From the NCBI RefSeq assembly GCF_022024055.1, contig NZ_CP091788.1, forward strand, positions 1,426,001-1,490,000: a stretch of DNA of 64,000 nt, read 5' to 3'. The translations under genes were made by a program, and so were the position numbers. Below the pieces are notes generated by a model. The model was not told the origin of the DNA. It searched no databases and was given only the letters and a program-made list of their open reading frames with translations. Within the stretch, counting starts at the first letter, position 1. Each line of letters opens with the position of its first letter. Below are positions 25,755 to 34,763 of the stretch, piece by piece. This DNA is from Prevotella sp. E2-28 (GTDB taxonomy: Bacteria > Bacteroidota > Bacteroidia > Bacteroidales > Bacteroidaceae).

Positions 25755-26614
25755 GCTTCAGTCTCCTTTTCTTCTTTTACAGGTTTTGGCGCGGGGAAGT
25801 TTACGGTGTGGATGGCATTCTTAGGACATACGTCAACGCATTTCCTACACAGACGGCACTTGTTGAAGTCAATATAGGCCACGTTGTTTCCAACGGTGAT
25901 AGCACCGAAAGGACAAGTCTTCTCACACTTTCCGCAACCGATGCAGGCAGCCTTACAAGCCTTCATGGCAACGGCACCTTTATCTTTGTTGACGCATGAA
26001 ACGAAAACACGACGCCCCTTAGGTCCCTTTTTTCTCAGTTCAATGATGCCTCGTGGACAAGCCTTTGTGCAAGCGCCGCAAGCCGTACATTTTTCCTCGT
26101 CAACCTCTGGCAGACCAGTCTCGGGATTCATGTAAATTGCATCAAACTGGCAAGCAGTTACGCAATCGCCACATCCAAGACAGCCGAAACCGCAAGCTGT
26201 TTCTCCAGCTCCACAGGCATTTATAGCAGCGCAGGTGCGAAGACCGGCATATTCGGCAATTTTTGGACGGAGTGCACAACTTCCGTTACATCTTACAACG
26301 GCAACCTTTGGTTCACCGTTGGCAATAGCCATCCCTAACAGATCGGCTACTTTGCTCATGACGTGGGCACCGCCCACAGGGCAATTCAATCCTTCTATAC
26401 TACCTTTGTCGGCCCCTTTTACCAGTGCGTCAGCCATACCGCCGCATCCTGCGAAGCCGCATCCACCACAATTGGCACCAGGCAATAGCTCGTTAACTTG
26501 TGCAATGCGTGGATCTTCGAAGACAGCAAATTTCTTGGAACAGACGAATAGCACGATAGCTGCTATGAGTCCGATGCTTCCAAGAACAATGACTGCAATC
26601 AAGATGAAATTCAT
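25751..26614 (-). CDS. rnfB: Rnf complex subunit RnfB (polyferredoxin)
   Basis: Accepts electrons from ferredoxin. The 287-residue protein has an N-terminal membrane helix (about 4-25) and a 4Fe-4S domain with Cys at 49, 52 and 57 and a likely fourth at 78. Four ferredoxin-type CxxCxxCxxxC motifs follow, starting at C145, C176, C224 and C253. That is more clusters than the short gammaproteobacterial RnfB and typical of the long Bacteroidetes and Firmicutes form. It ends in a Lys/Glu-rich tail. Confidence 0.95.
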   Translation of the reverse strand: MNFILIAVIVLGSIGLIAAIVLFVCSKKFAVFEDPRIAQVNELLPGANCGGCGFAGCGGMADALVKGADKGSIEGLNCPVGGAHVMSKVADLLGMAIANGEPKVAVVRCNGSCALRPKIAEYAGLRTCAAINACGAGETACGFGCLGCGDCVTACQFDAIYMNPETGLPEVDEEKCTACGACTKACPRGIIELRKKGPKGRRVFVSCVNKDKGAVAMKACKAACIGCGKCEKTCPFGAITVGNNVAYIDFNKCRLCRKCVDVCPKNAIHTVNFPAPKPVKEEKETEA

Positions 26615-26664
26615 AATTCCGTTTATCTATTTGTTTTAATTAGTTTGTTGTTTGCAAATCATGC

Positions 26665-27081
26665 TTACCCCTCTTCTATAGTGAACTGGATGCTGTCGGC
26701 AATGCGTTCCCGAAGCATCCATAATACCAGATAGTAAGGTGCAAGAGACAGGATGGCTGCTAATGCGGCAATGCCTTCATCGCAGCCAGTTGTAAGGAGT
26801 ATGCCCATCACGGCTAAGAGTAGTACCAGTGGGAGTCCGAACCCCAGAAGTAATGCTTTCCCTATCGAATGAGCTGATGTGCCCACCACAACAGCGTCAC
26901 CGATCTTTAGTCCTTTTTGCTCGTAGTGAAAGATGTCCACAATCTTTTCCTTCGATTCTGATGCAGTACAGTGAGCTGCCGCCTTGCAAGTGCTACATGC
27001 AGAATGTTTAACTATCTTGACGCGAATATGTTCGCCTTCAATTGATTCTACTATGCCATCGTGGCGTATAGATTTCTCCAT
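26665..27081 (-). CDS. RseC/MucC-like SoxR-reducing system protein
   Basis: A 138-residue membrane protein that leads the rnf operon. The N-terminal 60 residues hold three conserved cysteines (C29, C32, C38 in HSACSTCKAAAHC), and two membrane helices lie at about 75-97 and 100-118, the RseC layout. In gammaproteobacteria RseC works with Rsx/Rnf proteins to keep SoxR reduced, but SoxR is not usual in Bacteroidales. A role in Rnf assembly or cluster supply is inference from its constant place in this operon. Confidence 0.85.
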   Translation of the reverse strand: MEKSIRHDGIVESIEGEHIRVKIVKHSACSTCKAAAHCTASESKEKIVDIFHYEQKGLKIGDAVVVGTSAHSIGKALLLGFGLPLVLLLAVMGILLTTGCDEGIAALAAILSLAPYYLVLWMLRERIADSIQFTIEEG

Positions 27082-27088
27082 TTGCGTG

Positions 27089-27118
27089 CAAAGTTACGAA
27101 TTATTTGCGAATTACAAA
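27089..27118 (-). promoter_or_regulatory. Promoter of the rseC-rnf operon
   Basis: On the minus strand TTTG (27115-27118), 18 bp, TAACTTTG (27089-27096). The start codon is 8 bp downstream of the box, so the leader is very short. Confidence 0.65.
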
Positions 27119-27159
27119 TTATGAATATCTATTTATTTTAGAAAAAAACGCACATTCGC

Positions 27160-27190
27160 TTGCAAATACCAATCTTTTTTGATACTTTTG
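27160..27190 (+). promoter_or_regulatory. Promoter of the acidic protein-clcA pair
   Basis: TTG (27160-27162), 20 bp, TACTTTTG (27183-27190); the start codon at 27214 follows 23 bp later. Confidence 0.65.
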
Positions 27191-27213
27191 CAGAGTAATT
27201 TGAGATAAAGCAT

Positions 27214-27654
27214 ATGAATTTTACAGAACAGACACAACAACAACTTGAGCGTGCATTACGTAAACTGGCCGAAAAATTTCCTGTTAGTCAGGAGGCCGCA
27301 ATGCTTACTGACATCCATATCCGTGTTAGTCAGGATACTGGTGAAGTGACCATCTTGGATGACGATGACCGTGAGTTGACTCGCTGTGTCGTTGAAGAAT
27401 GGATAGACAATAAAGATGATGATTTTTATGAAAACATCACATCTGTCATCCGTCAGTGCCTATCCACGAATTCACAGTTGTCCGACAATTTATCAATCCT
27501 CAAACCTTATGCCTTCGTACTTGAGGATGATGATCATGATGCTGTTGCAGAATTGTATGTCGTTGATGGCGACACTGTGATTGTTGATCCTGAACTGATG
27601 GCAGGATTGGACAAGGATTTGGATGATTTCTTGGATAACTTGCTGAAATCCTAA
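27214..27654 (+). CDS. Acidic hypothetical protein
   Basis: A 146-residue, strongly acidic cytosolic protein I do not recognise as a named family. It has an N-terminal helix (EQTQQQLERALRKLAEKFP), several short beta-strand-like segments alternating with Asp clusters (LDDDDRE, LEDDDHD) and an Asp-rich C-terminal helix. No signal peptide or membrane segment is seen. It is separated by 6 bp from the ClC-type channel gene, so the two are co-translated; a role linked to ion balance would be inference from that alone. Confidence 0.7.
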   Translation: MNFTEQTQQQLERALRKLAEKFPVSQEAAMLTDIHIRVSQDTGEVTILDDDDRELTRCVVEEWIDNKDDDFYENITSVIRQCLSTNSQLSDNLSILKPYAFVLEDDDHDAVAELYVVDGDTVIVDPELMAGLDKDLDDFLDNLLKS

Positions 27655-27660
27655 GAGTGG

Positions 27661-29472
27661 ATGACGGATACGGCCATAGAATCTTCGTCGCCAAATAATT
27701 GGCTGTCACGCCTGCATCAATGGCGTGAGGAGCATATCAGCGAACGTATGTTCGTGCTGATACTGGCTTTCTTTGTCGGCTTCTTTTCCGCTGTGGCAGC
27801 ATTCGTTCTTCACTGGCTTATTAATCAGATTGTATCATTGCTTACCAGTTCGTTTGATGCATCTTCTTCAAACTGGCTGTATTTGGTATATCCAGTAGTA
27901 GGTATATATATCACCTCGCTTTTTGTTCGTTATGTGGTCAAGGATAATATCTCGCATGGTATTACCCGTATCCTTTATGCTATCAGTCAGAACCGTTCGC
28001 GTCTGAAGCCTCATAATACGTGGTCTAGCGTGATATCTTCAGCAATCACCATTGGTTTTGGTGGTAGTGTGGGAGCCGAGGCACCTATCGTGCTGACGGG
28101 TTCGGCAATTGGCAGTAATCTTGGAAAACTGTTCAAGATGGACAGCAAGACGCTGATGCTTCTTATTGGCTGTGGTGCTGCAGGTGCTATTGCAGGCATC
28201 TTCAAAGCTCCTATAGCAGGCTTAGTGTTTACTATCGAGGTGTTGATGATTGACCTGACGATGGCATCGTTGATGCCTATTCTGGTGAGTTGTGTCACAG
28301 CGACCTGTTTTACTTATATATTCAGTGGTGATGCCGCTTTGTTTACTTTCCATCTAGATAACCCTTGGTCGGTTGAGCGTGTGCCTGCCTGCATCGGCTT
28401 GGGTGTGTTCTGTGGTTTGGTGAGCCTTTATTTCATCCGTACAATGGGCTTCTGCGAGGATATCTTTGCACGTTTCAAGGATAAACCATACGTAAAACTT
28501 GCCATTGGCGGCGTGATGTTGAGCCTTTTGATTTACCTGTTCCCCTCGCTTTATGGTGAAGGTTACGGTCCTATCAATCTGTTGCTCAACGGTGCTTCTG
28601 ATCATGATTGGGAGCGAATACTGGATAATTCACTTTTTTCTGGTCAGGTGGAGATGTTGATACCTTATATCGCATTAGTACTCCTGACGAAAGTATTTGC
28701 TACGTCAGCTACCAATGGTGGCGGTGGCTGTGGTGGTACGTTTGCTCCCTCGTTGTTTATTGGATGTTTCAGTGGTTTCCTTTTCTCCCGCCTTTGGAAT
28801 ATCAATGAGGTGGGGGTTTATGTGCCCGAGAAGAACTTCGCCCTGATGGGTATGGCAGGCGTGATGTCGGGCGTGATGCATGCGCCTCTCACTGGCGTTT
28901 TCCTCATTGCCGAACTGACAGGAGGTTATGACCTGTTCCTCCCCCTGATGATTGTGTCTATCTGCTCTTACCTGACTATCATCCTGTTCGAGCCTCACAG
29001 CATCTATAGCTCGCGTCTGGCTAAGCAGGGTAAGCTCATCACGCATCATACTGACCATGCCGTGTTGACGCTGATGCAGTTGGATAGTGTCATTGACCGT
29101 GATTTCCTGTCCGTAGGTCCCGACACCAAGTTGGGTGATATTGTCAGGAAAATCAGTCGTTCTAATAATATTGTCATTCCGGTTCTCGATGCCGCATGCA
29201 ATCTGTTGGGCGAGATTGATATTAACAAAATCAGGAACATCGTGTTCCGCACCGAGTTATACCATCATTTCACTGCCAGTCAGTTGATGCAGGCACCGCC
29301 TGCCACGCTGACGGATCAGTCGTCAATGGCTTTGGTCATGAAGACCTTCGACCAGACGCATGCCAACTGGCTGCCTGTGCTCGATAAGGACAACCACCTG
29401 AAGGGCTACCTTTCTCGTGAGCGCATCTATACGCAGTATCGTAAGATGGTGGCAGATATGTCGGAAGATTAA
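27661..29472 (+). CDS. ClC-type chloride channel/transporter with CBS domains
   Basis: A 603-residue inner-membrane protein. The ClC core covers about residues 30-440: the gating-glutamate motif appears as GSVGAEAPIVL (E140), a variant of the usual GREGP, and the later chloride-binding motif as GGCGGTFAPSLFIG. The C-terminal 150 residues hold two CBS domains, which commonly bind adenine nucleotides. Whether it is a channel or a chloride/proton exchanger cannot be decided from these motifs. It is preceded by the acidic protein gene. Confidence 0.9.
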   Translation: MTDTAIESSSPNNWLSRLHQWREEHISERMFVLILAFFVGFFSAVAAFVLHWLINQIVSLLTSSFDASSSNWLYLVYPVVGIYITSLFVRYVVKDNISHGITRILYAISQNRSRLKPHNTWSSVISSAITIGFGGSVGAEAPIVLTGSAIGSNLGKLFKMDSKTLMLLIGCGAAGAIAGIFKAPIAGLVFTIEVLMIDLTMASLMPILVSCVTATCFTYIFSGDAALFTFHLDNPWSVERVPACIGLGVFCGLVSLYFIRTMGFCEDIFARFKDKPYVKLAIGGVMLSLLIYLFPSLYGEGYGPINLLLNGASDHDWERILDNSLFSGQVEMLIPYIALVLLTKVFATSATNGGGGCGGTFAPSLFIGCFSGFLFSRLWNINEVGVYVPEKNFALMGMAGVMSGVMHAPLTGVFLIAELTGGYDLFLPLMIVSICSYLTIILFEPHSIYSSRLAKQGKLITHHTDHAVLTLMQLDSVIDRDFLSVGPDTKLGDIVRKISRSNNIVIPVLDAACNLLGEIDINKIRNIVFRTELYHHFTASQLMQAPPATLTDQSSMALVMKTFDQTHANWLPVLDKDNHLKGYLSRERIYTQYRKMVADMSED

Positions 29473-29514
29473 ATAATAAACAAAAACCATAATAACCAGT
29501 AATTAGAAACAAGT

Positions 29515-30462
29515 ATGAGGTACACAGAATTAGGACGTACAGGGATGAAGATTTCCCACATTAGTTTCGGCGCTTCTTCTTTAGGTAGCGTGTTTCGTGA
29601 GACGAATGAGAGCGAGAGCTTTAAAGCCGTAGAAACTGCCATTGAAGGAGGTATCAATTTTATAGATGTTAGTCCATATTATGGACACTATAAGGCCGAG
29701 ACCGTGTTGGGTAAAGCCCTGCGAAATATACCCCGCGAAAAATATTTCCTGAGCACAAAGGTTGGCCGATATGGTAGGGATGGCGTGAATACATGGGACT
29801 ATTCTGCCAAGCGCGTTACGGATAGTGTCTATGAAAGTATGGAGCGTCTGGGTATAGACTTCATCGACCTCATCAACGTTCATGATATTGAGTTTCAGGC
29901 TGCCCGTCCAGGTGGACTTCAGTTGGTTGTCGATGAGACCCTGCCTGCGTTGGTAGAGCTCAAAAAGAAAGGTGTTGTTGGTCACGTTGGTATTACCGAC
30001 TTGCAGTTGGAGAACCTAAAGTGGGTTATCGAACATAGTGAGGCTGGTACTGTAGAGAGTATCCTGAATTTCTGCCACTACACTCTTAATGACGATGCCA
30101 TCGTTGATTATCTGGATTTCTTTGAGCAGCATGGTATTGGTATTGTGAATGCTTCGCCCCTGTCCATGGGATTGCTGTCACAGCGTGGCGTGCCTGCCTG
30201 GCATCCAGCTCCCAAGGCTTTGGTAGAGGTTTGTCAGAAGGCCGCTCAGTATTGCAATGAGAAGAACTATCCCATTGAGAAACTGGCTGTACAGTTCTCT
30301 GTAAGTAATCCCCGTATCGCTTCAACGCTGTTCTCATCGGCTAATCCTGAGAATGTAAAGAGGAATATCCAATGGGCTAACGAAGAGCCTGATTGGGACT
30401 TGGTACGTGAGGTGAAGGAGATTATTGGTAATCAGCAACGTGTCACATGGGCAAACTCATAA
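29515..30462 (+). CDS. Aldo/keto reductase, probable L-galactose (L-fucose) dehydrogenase
   Basis: Oxidises an aldose to its lactone with NAD(P). The 315-residue TIM-barrel protein has the AKR tetrad: Asp in FIDVSPYYGHY with the catalytic Tyr, Lys in FLSTKVGR, and His in LINVHDIE. The overall sequence resembles plant-type L-galactose dehydrogenase (ISFGASSLG, RPGGLQLVVDETLPAL). The next two genes encode a lactonase-type amidohydrolase and a Zn-dependent sugar-acid dehydrogenase, which is the gene set of the L-galactose route known from Bacteroides vulgatus. Its end overlaps the next start by 16 bp. Confidence 0.85.
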   Translation: MRYTELGRTGMKISHISFGASSLGSVFRETNESESFKAVETAIEGGINFIDVSPYYGHYKAETVLGKALRNIPREKYFLSTKVGRYGRDGVNTWDYSAKRVTDSVYESMERLGIDFIDLINVHDIEFQAARPGGLQLVVDETLPALVELKKKGVVGHVGITDLQLENLKWVIEHSEAGTVESILNFCHYTLNDDAIVDYLDFFEQHGIGIVNASPLSMGLLSQRGVPAWHPAPKALVEVCQKAAQYCNEKNYPIEKLAVQFSVSNPRIASTLFSSANPENVKRNIQWANEEPDWDLVREVKEIIGNQQRVTWANS

Positions 30463-31337
30463 TAGACGTTCACAGTCATCTGTGGTTGAAACAGGATACC
30501 ACCGTTGATGGGAAGCGTATCCTGTCGTTAAAAAACGGCCGAAGCATCTTCATGGACGAGGAGGTACAGATGTTGCCTCCGTTTATGATTGACGGACGAA
30601 ACACTGCAGAGGTGTTTCTCTCGAACATGAACTATGCGCAGGTGGGAGCCGCTGTTGTGGTACAGGAGGTGATAGATGGATGCCAGAACGCCTATCTGAC
30701 GAAGGTGCAACAGCAATACCCCGATCGTTTCTTCTGTATGGGTATGGCCTGGAATACGGACGAGGCACAGGCTGTCATCGACGCTGGTTTGAAGGGTATT
30801 GCTTTTCCAGGTCATCGTATCCACGAGTCATTGCTCACGTTGATGCCTGTCTTTAAGCTCATGGAACGTAAAAAGATGGTGCTGTCAATGTGTTTGGCTG
30901 ATGATGAAGAGCAGATAGGGCAGATGGCAGAAGTTATTCAGGAATGTCCTAACCTCAAGGTGGCTATTGGTCATTTCGGAATGCCCAACACGGCATCGTT
31001 CCGCAGTCAGATGCTTTTAGCGCGTCAGGGACAGAACGTGATGGTGGAGTCGGGTGGTATCACGTGGCTCTATAACTCAGAGTTCTATCCATTCCCCACG
31101 GCTATTCGTCGTATTCGCGAGGCTGCCGACTTAGTAGGTATGGACCGTTTGATGTGGGGCTCTGATTATCCTCGCACCATCACAGCTATTACCTATCGTA
31201 TGTCGTATGATTTTGTAGAGAAGTCTTCCGAGCTCACAGATACAGAGAAGCAACTCTTCCTTGGGACTAATGCTAAGGCGTTCTATGGGTTCTCAGACCT
31301 ACCGGAACTACCTTATATAAAGAATATGTCAGAATAG
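30447..31337 (+). CDS. Amidohydrolase-family sugar lactonase, probable L-galactono/L-fuconolactonase
   Basis: A 296-residue member of the amidohydrolase superfamily (COG3618-like). Metal-binding residues are visible as DVHSHLW (His9, His11), a mid-protein IGHFGMP and a C-terminal MWGSDYPRT with the catalytic Asp. Members of this group open L-fucono- or L-galactono-lactones. Position between the L-galactose dehydrogenase and the Zn dehydrogenase makes the lactone of L-galactose the best guess; L-fuconolactone is a close alternative. Confidence 0.78.
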   Translation: MGKLIIDVHSHLWLKQDTTVDGKRILSLKNGRSIFMDEEVQMLPPFMIDGRNTAEVFLSNMNYAQVGAAVVVQEVIDGCQNAYLTKVQQQYPDRFFCMGMAWNTDEAQAVIDAGLKGIAFPGHRIHESLLTLMPVFKLMERKKMVLSMCLADDEEQIGQMAEVIQECPNLKVAIGHFGMPNTASFRSQMLLARQGQNVMVESGGITWLYNSEFYPFPTAIRRIREAADLVGMDRLMWGSDYPRTITAITYRMSYDFVEKSSELTDTEKQLFLGTNAKAFYGFSDLPELPYIKNMSE

Positions 31338-31356
31338 ATTTAAAGAAATAGAAACA

Positions 31357-32376
31357 ATGAAAGCAATTCAAATTACGCATTCGCAAGAATTAAACATTGT
31401 AGATCTGCCTAAACCAGAGATGCCAGGCGAGGGTGAGGTGATGCTTCGCCTTTCATATGTAGGCTTCTGCGGTTCAGACATCAATACCTTTATGGGACGT
31501 AACTCTATGGCGTTGAACCCTGTTATTCCTGGTCATGAGGTGGGAGCTGTGATTGAGGCTGTTGGCGCTAATGTACCTGAGGAACTGAAACCTGGTATGG
31601 TGGTTACGTGTAACCCTTATACTAACTGTGGCAAGTGTGCCTCATGTCGTAATCAGCGTGTCAATGCCTGTCAGCATAACGAGACACTTGGAGTACAGCG
31701 TAACGGTGCCATGAAGGAATATATCGTTTTGCCTTGGGAGAAGATTATCCCTGCAGGTTCGCTCACACCGAAGGTGACGGCCTTGGTAGAGCCAATGAGT
31801 GTTGGCTTTCATGCAGTGAGTCGTGCGCAGGTAACTGATATCGACGTGGTGATGGTTATTGGTTGTGGTATGGTAGGTATGGGTGCCATCGTACGTTCTG
31901 TGATGCGTGGTGCTACCGTTATTGCTGCTGATATCGATGATGAGAAGTTGGCTTTGGCCAAGAAGATGGGCGCTACCTATACAATTAATACAAAGACAGA
32001 GGATGCTCATCAGCGCTTATCGGAGATGACAAACGGTTTTGGTCCAGATGTTGTAATCGAGGCTGTAGGTAGTGTGCCTACCTATCAGATGGCTATCAAT
32101 GAAGTTGCGTTTACAGGTCGTGTGGCCTGCATTGGCTATGCAAAGTCGGAGGTGTCGTTCCAGACAAAATACTTTGTACAGAAGGAGTTGGATATCCGTG
32201 GTTCTCGTAATGCCCAGCCTTCTGACTTCCGTGCTGTTATTCGTTACTTGGAGCGTGGCACCTGTCCTGTGGATGACCTGATTACAAAGGTTATCAAGCC
32301 TGAGGAAGCACTTGAAACGATGCGTTGGTGGAGTGAGAATCCTGGTAAGGTGTTCAGAATCCTCGTGGAATTCTAA
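31357..32376 (+). CDS. Zn-dependent dehydrogenase, probable L-galactonate 5-dehydrogenase
   Basis: A 339-residue medium-chain dehydrogenase. Catalytic zinc ligands are C38 and H60-E61 (GHE), the structural zinc is held by C91, C94, C97 and C105, and the NAD Rossmann motif is VIGCGMVGMGAI near 165. It belongs to the sorbitol/L-threonine dehydrogenase branch that includes the E. coli L-galactonate enzyme YjjN. In this cluster it would make D-tagaturonate from L-galactonate. The stop codon shares four bases with the convergent gene downstream. Confidence 0.8.
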   Translation: MKAIQITHSQELNIVDLPKPEMPGEGEVMLRLSYVGFCGSDINTFMGRNSMALNPVIPGHEVGAVIEAVGANVPEELKPGMVVTCNPYTNCGKCASCRNQRVNACQHNETLGVQRNGAMKEYIVLPWEKIIPAGSLTPKVTALVEPMSVGFHAVSRAQVTDIDVVMVIGCGMVGMGAIVRSVMRGATVIAADIDDEKLALAKKMGATYTINTKTEDAHQRLSEMTNGFGPDVVIEAVGSVPTYQMAINEVAFTGRVACIGYAKSEVSFQTKYFVQKELDIRGSRNAQPSDFRAVIRYLERGTCPVDDLITKVIKPEEALETMRWWSENPGKVFRILVEF

Positions 32377-33041
32377 TATAGTTGGAAATCTTGAATGTGT
32401 TGAATCTCAGGCGTCTGGCAACCTAACTCGCCTACGACGGTGATGACATCAAAACGCCAAGGATTGTTTATTTGACGGTATTTGATGTAGTGGTTGATGG
32501 CAAGACGTAGATTCTTCAGTTTATGATAATTGACAGCAGATTCTGGCTCGGCAAACATACGGTTTTGTCGAGCCTTTACTTCTATAAATACTGTACAGTT
32601 GTTATCCTGTGCGATGATGTCTATATCGCGATGATTTGAATGCCAGTCGCGCTCAAGGATAATATAGCCTTTTTCGCGTAGGTAGGCTACTGCGATTTCT
32701 TCTCCGCGGATTCCCAATTGGATATGCTTTGGCTCTTTTGTATTTAGATTCTTCAGAGAGGTAGTCTTCTCAAGGAGTTCTTTGCATCTTGATAACTGAC
32801 TGGTCATCAGCTCGTCAGGTGTCTCGACGTGTTTCAATAGACGTTCTAAAGCCAAAAGAATTTTCTTAGCTTCATCAGTTCGTCCTGCTTGGATGCGAAG
32901 CTTCTGAATGTCGGTTGCTGTCCAGAACATTACAGAAGAAGCGTGTGTTCCTTTGTCGATGGCGTAGAGCTTACGAGCTTCCTCGTAAGCCTCTTCTAAC
33001 TTTCCTGCCTTTCTAAGTGAAAAAATTTCCTGTGCTGTCAT
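32373..33041 (-). CDS. TPR-like domain fused to UPF0102/YraN nuclease-like domain
   Basis: A 222-residue two-domain protein. Residues 1-95 (start MTAQEIFSLRKAGKLEEAYE) are helical repeats resembling TPRs. Residues 109-222 are the UPF0102 (YraN) family: GIRGEEIAVAYL, then RDIDIIA and FIEVKAR, a PD-(D/E)XK-like set of D141, E154 and K156. UPF0102 proteins are small stand-alone Holliday-junction-resolvase-like folds in most bacteria, and their function is not settled, so the N-terminal extension is unusual. A longer frame from 33119 runs back through the hairpin cluster and is rejected. Convergent with the upstream dehydrogenase. Confidence 0.8.
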   Translation of the reverse strand: MTAQEIFSLRKAGKLEEAYEEARKLYAIDKGTHASSVMFWTATDIQKLRIQAGRTDEAKKILLALERLLKHVETPDELMTSQLSRCKELLEKTTSLKNLNTKEPKHIQLGIRGEEIAVAYLREKGYIILERDWHSNHRDIDIIAQDNNCTVFIEVKARQNRMFAEPESAVNYHKLKNLRLAINHYIKYRQINNPWRFDVITVVGELGCQTPEIQHIQDFQLY

Positions 33042-33065
33042 TATCAAGATGCGTAGAAAAAGAAA

Positions 33066-33127
33066 GTCCGAAGCGCGCGGACTGTTAGTCCGTCCGCTTC
33101 GGACGATGAGTCCGTACACTTCGGACT
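33066..33127. repeat. Double hairpin built from four AGTCCG motifs; probable terminator
   Basis: GTCCGAAGCG (33066-33075) pairs with CGCTTCGGAC (33095-33104); inside, CGGACT pairs with AGTCCG around GTT. A second hairpin, AGTCCG (33109-33114) with CGGACT (33122-33127), follows. On the minus strand the first is followed by TTTCTTTTT, so it probably ends the operon at 33132-37225. Confidence 0.75.
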
Positions 33128-33131
33128 ATGT

Positions 33132-34754
33132 TTATTCTTTGATGTTAGGTTCTTCAAGTCCAAGCCCCTTCTTCTTGTCAACCACTTTCAGAAGCAGTCC
33201 AAGAATCAATGCTGCTACACCAAGTGAGGCCAGCATGATAAGAGGCCAGGTGTAGTCGTATTGTGTGGGGTCTGTAACATCAGGATTGGTCTTGTCGAGT
33301 ACCTTACCGATTAGCAAGGGGAACAGCCACAAGCCGATGTTCTGAATCCAGAAAATCAGCGCATAGGCAGAACCGATGATCTTTGCATCTACAAGCTTGG
33401 GAACGCTAGGCCACAATGATGCAGGCACTAATGAGAATGATGAACCCAAAACTAGGATGGTAGCATAGGCCACGATAACACCTCCAACGGTACTGCCATT
33501 GAACATGGGCAGGATGAAAGCGAAGGTAAGGTGGCAGGCAATCAGCAGTAATGATCCCAAAACAAGCATAGAAGCAGCCTTACCCTTATGGTCAACATAA
33601 CTACCCAGAATAGGTGTAATTAGCACAGCCAGCAAGGGGAATACCGCGAAGATAGACTCTGCAGACTGGCGCATATAACCCATATAGCAATAGGTTATGA
33701 GTGACAGAATAGAGAGAGCCAAGAGAATATATTTGTTGTTGGCCTTTTTCTGGAAGTTGCTGGCAAATCCGAAGCCTGCTACCAAAAGCATGATAACATA
33801 CTGTACGATTGTGACGTCAGGCTGTGCCCAGAAAGAATCTGCTGCGGGTGCTTCAAGGGTGAGGTTACATTGTAACATGTTGACAGCATACTTCTGGAAG
33901 GGGAAGATGGCGCTGTAGTAGAGTACGCAGAGCAGAGCGACGAGCCAGAAACCGCTTGAGGTGAGAATCTGTCCGAGGTCTGAAATCTTGAATGGATCAT
34001 CCTTCTCTTCGGCTTCACCAGTCTGAGCATCCAGTTTCTTATCCATCACGAAATATACAATGGTCATGATGAGGGCGATACACAGCAGGACAACGCCAAA
34101 AGCGACTGAACGGCTTACACTGATGCTTCCACCCAGACGAGCAAAGAAGGGGGAGAAAATCATACAGGTAGCAACTCCCAAACGAGCTAAAGCCATCTCA
34201 GAGCCCATTGCCAAAGCCATTTCGCGACCTTTGAACCACTTCACGATACCACGACTAACAGTGATACCTGCCATCTCACAGCCACAACCGAAAATCATGA
34301 AGCCGCAAGCAGCAAATTTTGCTGAGGCTGGCATACCCTCGTAGAAAGGTGAAACACCTAATTCGTCGAATACAGGAATATAATTCAGGTTATTGGTGAA
34401 CCATGTTTCCAATCCTGTACCAATGAAGGCATCTGTTACTGCATACCATTTGATGACAGCACCTACCAGCATGACAACGGCAGAGAGGACAGCGGTGAAA
34501 CGTACGCCCATCTTGTCGAGGATGATACCTGCGAAAATCAGGAAGAAAGCAAAGACGTTGAGGAATACCTCAGAGCCTTGCATTGTTCCGAATGCACTAG
34601 AGTCCCATCCGCGCTCAGAGAGCATCAGGTCCTTGATAGGTGAAAGAATGTCCATGAAGATGTAGCTGCAGAACATGGCGAGAGCCAGAAGCAGCAAGGC
34701 GGTCCAGCGCATGGCGGCACTGTCGCGCAGTGTTTTTTGAATTGTTTGTGTCAT
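33132..34754 (-). CDS. MFS transporter (MFSD1-like)
   Basis: A 540-residue inner-membrane carrier with about 12 predicted helices and a charged central loop near 250-265. The N-terminal half has MDILSPIKDLMLSERGW and MFS motif A-like GIILDKMGVR, and the start of the second half has the motif GSYVDHKGKAASML. The overall pattern resembles MFSD1-type transporters common in Bacteroidetes; substrate not predictable. It begins 9 bp after the unknown 458-residue gene, so it is the last gene of that operon. It is divergent in location from the L-galactose genes and need not belong to them. Confidence 0.8.
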   Translation of the reverse strand: MTQTIQKTLRDSAAMRWTALLLLALAMFCSYIFMDILSPIKDLMLSERGWDSSAFGTMQGSEVFLNVFAFFLIFAGIILDKMGVRFTAVLSAVVMLVGAVIKWYAVTDAFIGTGLETWFTNNLNYIPVFDELGVSPFYEGMPASAKFAACGFMIFGCGCEMAGITVSRGIVKWFKGREMALAMGSEMALARLGVATCMIFSPFFARLGGSISVSRSVAFGVVLLCIALIMTIVYFVMDKKLDAQTGEAEEKDDPFKISDLGQILTSSGFWLVALLCVLYYSAIFPFQKYAVNMLQCNLTLEAPAADSFWAQPDVTIVQYVIMLLVAGFGFASNFQKKANNKYILLALSILSLITYCYMGYMRQSAESIFAVFPLLAVLITPILGSYVDHKGKAASMLVLGSLLLIACHLTFAFILPMFNGSTVGGVIVAYATILVLGSSFSLVPASLWPSVPKLVDAKIIGSAYALIFWIQNIGLWLFPLLIGKVLDKTNPDVTDPTQYDYTWPLIMLASLGVAALILGLLLKVVDKKKGLGLEEPNIKE

Positions 34755-34763
34755 TTGTTTATT

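Noticed and set aside
33042..33119. N-terminal extension of the UPF0102 fusion
   Set aside because: It reads through the hairpin cluster; residues are not related to the family.
33132..34754. Assignment of the MFS carrier to the L-galactose pathway
   Set aside because: It is on the opposite strand and tightly linked to the unknown operon rather than to the sugar genes.
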